Origin: Enoplolaimus lenunculus
Taxonomy: Eukaryota > Nematoda > Enoplea > Enoplida > Thoracostomopsidae
NCBI GenBank assembly: GCA_030248215.1
Contig: JASANG010000621.1
Span: forward strand, 350,634 to 414,633
Direction of reading: 5' to 3'
Length of the DNA: 64,000 nucleotides
Part shown: positions 46,401 through 58,400 of the stretch, one piece after another
How positions within the stretch are numbered: the first letter of the stretch is position 1
Layout of the letters: each line of letters starts with the position of its first letter
Program-made: the position numbers and the translations under genes
The notes under the pieces: generated by a model
The model's input: the letters and a program-made list of their open reading frames with translations, nothing else
The model's database searches: none
Told to the model about the DNA's origin: nothing

Positions 46401-49400
46401 AGTCGACGAAAACTGTTGTATGCCCCGCCAGAAAAACGGTCAGCTCCCTATCAACTTGAACTGGCTACAGGCCTGATAACACGTTGTTCACTAAAAGATG
46501 TTTCGCTAAATTGAAAGATAACCCTTTCTTCCATGAATATTTTCTTTCTTTTTCATCTCAAATCTAGGCCATATTCTTCAATGTGTATAGCAATTATCAT
46601 CAGTTAGTAATAGGTTTTCAAACTTGCTAACTACTACAGTTGTTCAACTCAAAATTGATACAGCATTAGAGCAAATCATATCTTAAAATGTGCAGAATTT
46701 TGTACATTAGCAGCATGGTTCGAAACGTACAAGACCTATCACCAACTTGTGAAACATGTTACCCGCATTTGAGATTACGGGCACTAATTTCAAGTTGGTA
46801 TTCGAACCATGGATATATTGCTTGATGTTTACAGATTGCCGTTAGTTCATTAAATGACAAATCATGTCATTTAACACGGTTTGATTCGACTAGTTTCTTT
46901 ACTGGAATTCTCTACGACGTGTGTAATACTATGACAATCAAAACCGAACGCACCATTTCGTACCAAAATTATGTAAGTTGCGCATATCACTACTTATCAC
47001 CAGTTAGCGATCGGGTTTGCAAACTGTATAAACTGCAATTGCAAATCTCAAAATTGGTACAGAAGTAGAGCGAATCAATTGCGTACGATGTGCTAAACTT
47101 CGAACCTCATCATTGACCGATTTGAATATTACTACGTCTATCACCAACTGATGATAAATGTGCTATATAAGCTTATACATTTGAGAATACGGGCTCGCAA
47201 ATTTAAGCTTTATTGTTATATTTAGCTAGCGGTTCCAAGCAACCATACACATTTCAGGAGGTGCCCCTTAGTTCCCAAAAAGAAAGCAAAGGGCTTACCA
47301 GGTCCATTGCCAGATTCACCTGCTGGGTGTAACAATTTTCAGGAGGGGTATGCGAAGATTTTAGATTAACTATAAGCGTTCCCCCATCGTCTCCTCTGGC
47401 TACGGGCTTGATCATAGTAGCGAAAAATTCGGTAACTGAGTCGATCATACTTGTACTGCGTATCAGCTGTAATCCATACAGGGGCGTTCGCAGAAAATGA
47501 TACTTTGGGGTCACCGAATAATTTTGTGGCGCCCCTACAATTACAACACAACATTGTTTACTTTTAAACCAAGTCAATTTGGGGGGTAGGGCACCAGCTA
47601 AATTTGGAGACGCAAGTACAATTCAGATTTAAGATTTTATTAAAAATTAAATATTTACTACTGCAGTAAAAACTCAAAATTTCAGTGTGCAATATATTGC
47701 ATAGCGTCAAATGTTTATTTGTATTATTTTTTCTTCGGCATTAATAATGCGTTTGTCGTTTTCAATACATGATCGGCAACAAACACCACTGGTCATTAAA
47801 TTGCGTCAAATAGTGATAATAACTATCATTTTGTTCAATTTATCCATATAATCAGCGCCGTAGCTAAAATGTCATTTTGCCTGGTAGGGAATAAACGTTA
47901 TAAGTTTGTGTGAATCGATAGTGTCGCAAGCATTAAAAACCTACTGCCCCTAGGCAGGTTATTCTGAACCCTGTAAAGTGTCTATTTTGTTCAGTTCTTC
48001 AACTGGATTTCGGTGGTATACATTTCCCCTCGTAGACGCTTCTAATGTGTAATACATTAAATACATAATACATAAGCGACTCGAGTCATTGGTGTAACCA
48101 GGATTTCATTTCGGGAGGGGATAAAGATACGCTTTTTTTGGAAATGAGCGTAGCGAGCGAGAAATTTTTGTAGGTTATTCGATAGCCTGTAACGCTGACA
48201 TTTGCGACTGAATTTAGAAATTTCGGGGGGGGGGGGGGGAATATATCCCCTCTGTTCTCGTGCTTTAAACGGAGCAAGGCGGTACCATTTGAATTGAAAA
48301 ACAATCTAGCACAGACAACGAGACAAGGGTGGGTATGTTGGACATCTGGAAATGCAATGATGTGGGCCCGTAGCTAAGGGGGGGCGTAGCCGGGGGGCTG
48401 CCTCCTACAAAATTTTGCCCTCCCCCTGGAAAATTTTCAACTTTGCGTGACACTCAGCAATGATGTGGGCTCGTAGCTAAGGGGGGAGCAGGGGGCTGCC
48501 TCCTACAAAATTTTGCCCTCCCCCCTGGAAAATTTTCACATTTGCGTGACACTCAGCAATGATGTGGGCTCGTAGCTAAGGGTGGAGCAGGGGGCTGCCT
48601 CCTACAAAATTTTGCCCTCCCCCTAGGAAATTTTCAACTTTGCGTGACACTCAGCAAATGATGTGGGCGCCCGTAGCCAAGGGGGAGACAAGGGGGGTTA
48701 GCCTTCTAAAAAATTTTCGCCCCTCTAGAAAATTTTTAACATCGCTTGTAAATCAAAGAAACCCCTTGTATGTCCCTCCTGAAACATTCTAAGCCCCATC
48801 CTTACAAGGATGATGAGCTGGGTACAGGCGTGCAATGCTGTCTGGTGTGTTAAGATATTAGCATATCTATTAGTCATGTATTAAGAGGAAATGCGGGGCG
48901 CAATAGCGTCGGTGGAAACTGTGGACTCGAGGGACACCGAAAAATTCTATTTGAAAGGCAAGCTGACGAAACCATAAATGCAGCACTGTGTTGTGATTTC
49001 AATTTGGGCTGTCGCTCAAATCGCGCTTAGACGTGGCCGGGCCCGTAGCCAAGGAGGGTGGCCAGGGGGACTCAGCCCCCCTTGGAAATTTTTTAACCCC
49101 ACCGTAATATTTTCAGCCTTGCTTGTAAGTCATTCAAAGCTCTTGTATGCCCCTCCTGAAAATTGATTTAATCGCTGTCTAGAAAGGTGAACAGGCTAAG
49201 GGCGGGCCTGGACAGGGTGGGTCGATATTCGATGAGATGTCGGACCGACAAGTTGTCGAGGTCGACGAAATGTGAGGGTAACGAGTTGTTGGTTCGGGCG
49301 ACGAATTGTCGTGGATTATTTGTAACGGACTGTTTGCGCACTAAAAAAGTTTCGCATTGTAACCCATTTGATCTTGCAACTAAATCCCTTGTAGCGTTTG

Positions 49401-52400
49401 ATATACTCAAGTGTTCATCTGTACAAGTTTATATGTCGGAATTCAGAAAAAACGGTCAGGGTGAATGAATCGCAATTTTTACTGTATGCTATATATGTGC
49501 CATTTTTTGACTGGGAAAATTGTGAAGTAGGGACCATACCATTTTATTACAAAAAATTTTGTGGCGGGGGGCGTACGCCATCCCTCTTGATCTGCTAGCG
49601 CTTATAAATCGCTGTGAGCTGGATGTTTGCTAAATAGCCAATTCTCATTCGGCCTATCCTGATGGTGTTCATATAAAGAAAAAACTAAGCACTTTAAAAA
49701 CCGTAAAATTAATTAAAGGATACAGCCAATGTCCGATAACGATAACTTGTGAGGGGGGCAAATTTAGCAGATGTGATCCCAGAAAATTTTTTTAATTAAA
49801 GTTCGATTCGTAGCTTTGTGTTGAGTCCACTGGGTACTAAAAACGGCCCTGATTGTATGACAGAACCAGAATATAATGAATTAGTCGTATAATCGGTGTG
49901 GCCGTATCTGTAACACCGTAGGACAATTGTTGCTATAATCGCATTGGTTGAAATATTTTTATAGATGCTGCTCAAAATTAATCGCTCTCATCTGATTGGT
50001 GCTTCCACAAATCGATCAAACAACCAGAAACCAGGTATTGAAATGGCTTCACTGAAAGTTCTAACTGCGCAAGGTTAATGCAAAGAACAGGGGCGAAACA
50101 GTATTACAAGCATATTTCTAAGCCTAAGCCTAAACCTAAGTCTAAGCCTAAGCCTAAGCCTAAGCCTAAGCGTAAGAATGAGTTTATTCCTAAGCCTAAG
50201 CGTAAGAATGAGTTTATTCCTAAGCCTAAGCCAAGCAAAAAAATTAGTCTAAAGCATAAGCTTACTCTATTCTAGTCCCACATAAAAACGTTCCGCCCCT
50301 GATCTTTACATGGGCCATACGCAATTTATTCTGATAAGTTTTGTAACCACTGGCGGATTGAAGTACGAGGGGGGGGGGGGTTAGTACGGCCTAGCCCACC
50401 CAAACATTGATCAAAACCAAGATTAAGGTTGAGCACTAAAATGGCGTTCGGCTTCTCGGTCGCTTTGGTCGCGAATTTGCTACTACTTGCGGCGCTGCCA
50501 TATTATGAGAAATTTCTTGATCCGCCATTGGTTTAAACGTTTGAACCAATGAATCCAATTGAGGGAAATGAAGCACCATCTTGGGTGTCAAAAGGTTTGT
50601 ACAGTTGCAGTAAATGTCGCGGTTGAAGCAGTTTCAGTTTGTTTAATAACTCGCTTTTAACTTTCGATAGCTACGATACTATAGCTTACTGAGCATAATG
50701 AGGCTATGAACGAAGCTCGACGACGAAGGATCTCAGGAACCACTGAACTGATTTTGATAAACTTTTTTTGTTTGACAGTTTAAAATCATCGAGTTGTTCA
50801 TTTTGCATTGGGGTTTTAGAATTCTAACCTGTTCATTAGAAGCGTATTTGCATAATTGGTTAAGCGTAAATTAGCATTTTCTTCAAACTGTTCCACTAAT
50901 TATTAGCGTTACAAGGGATTTGATTTTAGTATCAAAAAGTTTTGGGCCTGGAATCGAGAAATTTGGATAAAATGTTTAAAACTTTCAAGAACAGATATGA
51001 AGGAAAGGTAGCTGCCTGCTAACTAATTAGCATATTAGCTATGTCTCAGTCCAGTTCTGAAATGGTTATTTTGTATAAGCTTTTGCGCTCTGTTGGATTA
51101 ATAGGGTTTTCGGGTATGAGAAATTTAAATATAGTATATAAAAATTGCAAAAACGGATATGACAGTTGGCAAAACAGCTTCAAATAATGCTACCGTTTTT
51201 CAATATTTTTCATGCCGAAAACAACTATATTTTTTCACAATTTCAGCTACACAAACGACTAATCGCATTTTTCAGGCTTCAGGCGCTGGTGGTTTGTCCA
51301 GCCATTGTTTTGACGACACTCAGTTGTTTGTTGATTTTTAAAAATTCAATATTTCAAAATAATTTTGAATTTCGTTGAATTTGAGAAATACCAAAAATTA
51401 CTAAAAAAACCCCGTCGCTTTGATTAGACAAAATTTGCTTTGATGTTTTTGAAAACAATCAGTATATATGTATTATAACCTAAATATTGGTTATATGTGT
51501 ATGTAACAGAACAATATCACCATCGAGTATTGTGGTGTAACGGACGCGAATTGCAGGCCGGCGCCGGGTTTTGCGAGGACGTCCGTCGCCGGACGGCGTT
51601 GTACGACAAGTATAGCGCTGCGTCTACGGTTACAAAGGTATCTACGAGAATTTCTCGCCGGACAACTTGTCGCCCAATAGTGTCGTAAAGCCTGTAAATA
51701 AATCAAAGCATAATCCTATACGTAATCGTAAGCCTAAGCCTAAGCATAAAAGCATGATGGGCGACGAATTGTCGAGTCGATAAAATTTCGAAAAACAAGT
51801 TGTCGGTCGTCGAATTGTCGTGATACCGTTACTTAGTGACGGACACATACTGAATATTCACGAAATATGACTGCCATTAGAATTACGAGTTGAATGATTG
51901 GAACGAGAGCTGCGTTAGTTTCAAACGCAGACTGATTGCTCGAGTTGAATTTAAACTCTAATTTCAACCAGCAACAGCCAGCCAATCATAACATTTGTTA
52001 AAGAAAATCAGTGTTAGTTGATTTTCCAATTACGCTGCACTTTATTTTATTTCAGAATGCTGCGATGAAAGATTGACGGTGAAACAAATATTTCAATGTA
52101 CACAAAATATTTCATTGTTTGAAAATGAACAAATAATTGCGAACAAAATGAAGGTTAGTACTCGTGGCTTATTTCAAAATGTCTAAAATTTCTGCCCGTG
52201 TATACAACACTGCCGTAACAGTAGTATAAACGCACTCATAAGCCTAAGCCTAAGAATAAGCTTATAGTCTTATTCGTAAGCCTAAGCGTGGAGCCTAAGC
52301 CTAAACGTAAGAATGAGCTTATACCGAAATCTAGCGACTAAGCCTAAGCAAACAATTGATCTAAAGCTTAAACTTACTCTATTTCAATATCCAGGAATAA

Positions 52401-55400
52401 TGTTCTATTGAGAAATACAGAAAACAATCCGTATTTTGCGTTTCCTTCTTATCCGAACCCGTTCGCTTGGTTTTTATATTTCAGAATCAAAACAAACCGG
52501 TCATGGAAATTTCGTACGATGCTCACGCCATTACAACAACGACTAACCTCATTCAAATTTACAATATCACTTCAAATAAAGTTATTTACGCGAAATTCAT
52601 CACCAAATACACGGGTTAGTTTCACGCTGCCACTGGATATTAATCCCACCGGATACTGGGAACGGATAGCGAATTTTGTACCGCATCCGGATATCATTTT
52701 TGTCGAATATTAAACCGGAATCACTATCCACGTATCCGATCGCACCCTGATTAGTTTATAGACGCCTCTTACTTGTTTCAAAATTACTAAAATGAGTTAC
52801 ATGTGACTGCAGTAACTTTCCTACACCTTGTTACTATTTTAATCTTAGGCACGGTAGCGAGGTTGACATGAGCAGTGGCGGTATCCAGGATCTCAAAATG
52901 GGGGGTGCCAAAATGACACGTGTAATAAACTTTATTTTTGACCCACACACAAACCACGAACTATTGCCATAAAATTGACTTCCTTACGGTCGTTCAATTG
53001 AGATGAATCACAAATAAAACTAACGCATCAACGCAATTTAGGTATAAACAACAGGGTGGCAACATAAGTCCAAATATGGTTTCGACCAGGCACAAATTTA
53101 AAAACTCGCATTCGGAAGCCAATTCAGTTTTGAAAAAACAAAATCCAGTCAGCTTCAGCAATATCCATTTCTGTTTTTGAATGAGTTAGAACTGCCTGCT
53201 ATTTTCCGAAAATGTTTTAGCATTAGTGGTTATGGACTTCAATTTATGTCGTAGAACAGCAATTGACACTATATATAATTTTTGTCGAGATGCTATTGGG
53301 GGGGGGGCGGCCACGGCCGGAGTGGGCCCCCCATGGATCCGCCACTGGACATTAGCCAAAATATCAGTTGTTTTTGGTGGTACTATTTACAGGTATTTAC
53401 GGTCCGTTGACATCGGATTTGCACACTATACCGGTGATGTGCTACGTGTCAAACAATAGTCAGGGCCCATCAAAATTAGCCAAGATGCAAATGATTATTG
53501 ATTACGGGTAATTTGTAATTAATGCTTGTTAGTACTCAATAGTCATATGCAAAAATTTTCAAAATCCAACCATTTTTGGGCGAACGCCGGCTTGGCAAAT
53601 AGCGGAAAACATCGTCATGTTAATGTACCATGATATGATTTAAGTTTTCCTTTGCAGTTCGATTAGTTTAAAATTTTCTAGTGGCGTTTACAACGGTTTT
53701 TGAAATGTCAAAAATTCAATGTTTTCAATACAGCCCCAACCGAGTTTCTTTCTCAACTAAAACAGCAACAAAATAAAGTTACTGATTGTGTACTGCAAAG
53801 CTTTTATTGCCGAATCACACCTGGATACAGCGTAATCCGCGTAAGTATATTTACTCAAAACGGATAACCACCCAGTATTGTAGCAACGTATGCTTGGTTT
53901 TAAGAAATATATTGACAACAAATTTAAGGAATTGCCGCTTTTATTAATATTAAGACAATATGGAGCGATTGCTTTTAGGTGCTCTGTAAATTCTGGAACA
54001 CGATTGACCAAAAACGGGTTCGCGTTTCGTCCGATGCGATTAAGCGAGCTGTATAGTACATTTTATATTCACTGCAACGTTACGTTTTGCTCAAAGCGAG
54101 GCGGACGCGAGTCTGAAGGACTAATCAGGGTAACGCGGATGGTTTGCATTTTGTTTTTCGGCCAAATTTGATTATCGTCGGGTTGACGGTGGCCGCTATA
54201 CTTGCTGTACGACGCCGTCTGGTGCCGTCTGTTATTGTCCAGCACCGTCGTCTTGGTCTCGCTTTTTTGACCGAGGTCACCCATTCCTGCTGAAATCATG
54301 TAAAACTCCTTAAACATAACACGCATTTAATACGAAAGGTCATTTACGTATTTGAACCAATATTTCCGTTTAAATTTTATAGTTTTGGGGGTAAATATCA
54401 CAAGCGAAATTGTGTAAACTACTCATCTATTTGATAAAAGGGAAAATATTATTTGTCGTGCTAAAATTTAGTCACGTCGCCAATTTTCCATATGATAGTA
54501 AAATTTAACAGGGCAGTGGGAAATTGAATTTACGAAATGTTTCAATTTGCTTGATCTACGGTTTTCTTTTTCGTAAGTTGTAAATTGAAGTTGATAAATC
54601 ATTATCAATTTACTACTCGAATTTACAAAACCGACGGCAAAGGGAAATTGGAAAAATTTTCAAATTCAATTTCCCACTGCTACCCCTTTTCCAAACTCAA
54701 GTTGGAAAAAGGCGTCTTTGAATTCCACAAGCCGGGCGCAAATTAATGTGGATGACGCATTAGACTATTTTTTCATATTCTTAGGCATAAGCTCATTCTT
54801 ATACACGTAGGCTTCGGATTATGGATATGCTTACTGTAACGGCCGTGTTCTATGCCAGACTATAGCCAAAGCTTACATCTCGCTATATGTGTTATATTAA
54901 TTTCGATATTTTGCGCGTCCAGCTAAAAATTTGTGTATAAACACGGCAAATGCGAGAAAATGTTTTACGGCAATTAATTTTTGACCACTTTTTCAGTGCC
55001 CACAAACTGTTGCGTGTTCGCAAGGACCAAAAAAACTACAACCTGCCATTGTATCGAGTCACTTTTTTAAACGGATTCAAACGAATGTGTTGATATCAGT
55101 GTCCAAAGGACGTTTTCATGTGACAAATTCAAGTATTTAATTTTACCAGTTACACAAGGCATCTTTCACAATCACTTATACCCGTCGTGTTATACCGGTT
55201 TCATGGCCCATGTATAGATCAGGAGTGACGAACCGTTTTTTGGTGGACCAAATATGCAGCGTATTTAAGCTTTAAGCTAATTTTTTGCTTAGGTTTACAC
55301 TTGGGTATAGGATTGTCTTTCGCTTAGGCCTTGGCTTAAAAATATGATTTTGCTACTGTTACGACCCTTATCTACATCATTGGCTTTTTTCAACGATAAA

Positions 55401-58400
55401 TAGTCTGAAATTTTGAACTCGTATATCCTGATGAGGTTGTTGCAGTAGCACTCGCTTTCTATTAGTAAACAGATGAAATTTTTGGCCAATGTTACTTTTA
55501 GGCGCGTAACAGTAAGCGAATTCCTAACCCCTAAGCGTTGCAAAAATGTTTTCCTAAGCCTAACGCCTAATCCTAAGCCTAAGCCTAAGCCTATGCAAAA
55601 AAATGTAATCTAGAATCTAAACCTACTCTTTTATGGACCCACCAGAAACCTGGACGCCCCTTAAAGTAACATGGGCAAAATTTTTTATATTGCTGCACTT
55701 TGCGAAGGAATGCCAATCGTGCTCTGCATGCTTTGTATGATTTTTTCCAAATTATCCTACATTAACCGGACATCCGGATAATTAATTTTATTTGGTTTCC
55801 ATTTATTAATATATTACAAGCCAAATCGTCAGACGACAAGCACAGAAATATACACTAATGGTTAAAATTTTAAATTTTATCAAAATTTGGTTGTATTTTG
55901 CAGAAAAAACCAATGGCCATCTACACAGTCGCGGAATTTCAAACGACAATTATTATTACGGTAAAACGGCGCCCGCCTACGATTCGCAGAAGCATCGTCC
56001 AAATGAGTTTGTGTACGATACGCACATTTCGTGCACTCCGTGCAACAGTAATCAGTCAACTCAAACTTATCCCAAATTGTCAAATGTTGAGCCAAAAACT
56101 AATCCTGAAAACGGTTTACTAAACTCAAATTTTTCGTCAAAACGATCAAAAGTTGCACTGAGCCATACTGTCATTTACGCGTCGGCAGCGTTTGTGTTTG
56201 GCGTTTTGGTTTCAATGCCAGCTATCATTGCGTTACGAAAATCGAGAGGTAAAGTTAATTATTTTCGACAAAGGTCGATAATGACTTTAGACAAGAGTAT
56301 GCAACTGAGTACATTTTGTGTACCATATATAATGCATTCAGTGTGAGTTCCGCGTTTAACATTAAATCTTGTTTTTGAAACAGCGATTTGTCCCAGTTGG
56401 CAACTGGACCATCCAGAACGTCCTTTTCCATTTAATATACCAGTCGTAGTGGGACTACATTTATTGAGCGAAGCTCGAGCGCACGTACGCAATTAAGGTA
56501 ATATGCAAATTACTTGTTAGCTAACTATTCATTTATCGGTTTTGGAGGTTTGTAAGCAATTTCCTCAGATTTCTCGCACCCAAAAATCCTTCAGCCACCC
56601 TATAATTTTTGGAATAATTTAAAAAGTCTTAATTTTGTCTTGTCAATTAAGCTAATATGCAAATTAAATATTAGCTAACTATTCAATTATCGGTTTTGGA
56701 GGTATGTAAGGAATTTCCTCAGATTCCTCGCACCCAAAAACCCTTCAGCCACTCTAATAATTTTTGGAATAATTTAAAGTCCTAGTTTTGTCTTGTCAAT
56801 TAAGCTAATATGCAAATTAGCTATTAGCTAACTATTCAATTATCGGTTTTGAATGTTAGTAAACTATTTATTCAAATTCCTCGCACCAAAAACCCTTTAG
56901 TGCTGAAATTATATTGCTTTTAATCTTAATCATTAGTGAAATATTGTAAAAAGTCCTAATTTAGGCTTATAAACTATGTCAATATGCAAATTATCTATTA
57001 GCTAACTGTTCAATTCTCGGTTTTGGAGGTTTGTAAACAGTCTACGCAGATTTCTCGCACCCAAAAACCATTTAATGCTAAAATTAGATTGCTTCTAACT
57101 GTAATAATTAGTCAAATATTGTGGAAAGTCCTAATTTAGGCTTAATTAATTATGCAAATTAGCATGTAGCTAATAAACGGCATAAAATTTCAAAATCCCA
57201 ATGCGAGGTTAACACCCCAGAATAATTGGCTTTCAAACAAAAAAAAGTTTATCAAAATCGGTTCAGCCGTTCCTGAGATTCTTTTCGGACGGACAGACGG
57301 ACAGATGGACAGACGGACGGACGGACATCCACCTTTCGACCCCCAAGTACAAAACACCAGTCGTAGTTGGACTACATTTATTGAGTGAAGCTCGAACACA
57401 CGTAAGCAATTAAGGTAATATGCAAATTAGTTATTGAGCGAAGCGAAACTCCGAGCGAAGCTCGGAGTTTCGCGAAGCGTTTTATGTTTTGTACTTGGGG
57501 GCCGAAAGGTGGATGTCCGTCCGTCCGTCTGTCCGTCTGTCCGTCTGTCTGTCTGTCCGTCTGTCCGTCCGAAAAGAATCTCAGGAACGGCTGAACTGAT
57601 TTTGATAAACTTTTTATTGTTTGAAAGCCAATTATCCTGGGGTGTTAACCTCGCATTCGGGTTTCAAAATTGCAAGCTGTTTAGTAGCTACAGGCTAATT
57701 TGCATAATTAAATTAGCCTAAATTAGGACTTTCCATAATATTTCACTAATTATTACAGTTAGAAGCAATCTAATTTTAGCATTAAAGGGTTTTTGGGTGC
57801 GAGGAATCTACGTAGACTCTTTACAAACCTCCAAACCCGATGATTGAGCAGTTAGCTAATAGATAATTTGCATATTAGCATAGTTTATAAGCCTAAATTA
57901 GGACTTTTTACAATATCTCACTAATTATTAAGGTTAAAAGCAATACAATTTCAGCACTAAAGGGTTTTTAGGTGCATGGAATTTGAATAAATAGTTTACA
58001 AACATCCAAAACCGATAATTGAATAGTTAGCTAATACCTAATTTGCATATTAGCTTAATTAACAAGGCAAAACTATGACTTTTTAAAATATTTCAATAAT
58101 TTTTAGGGTTCACTGAAGGTTTTTGGGTGCGAGGAATCTGAATAAATTGTTTACAAACCTCCAACGCCGGTAATTGAATAGTTAGCTAATAGTTAATTTG
58201 CATATTAGCTTAATTGACAAAACAAAATTAGGACTTTTTAAATTATTCCAAAAATTATACGGTGGCTGAAGGTTTTTTGGGTGCGAGGACTATGAGGAAA
58301 TTGCTTACAAACCTCCAAAACCGATAAATGAATAGTTAGCTAATAACTAATTTGCATATTACCTTAATTGCTTACGTGTGTTCGAGGTTCGCTCAATAAA

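Noticed and set aside
57190-57721. Arg/Ser/Val-rich frames near the (GGAC)n tract
   Set aside because: They read through the microsatellite and inverted core of the complex element, present on both strands because the region is palindromic.
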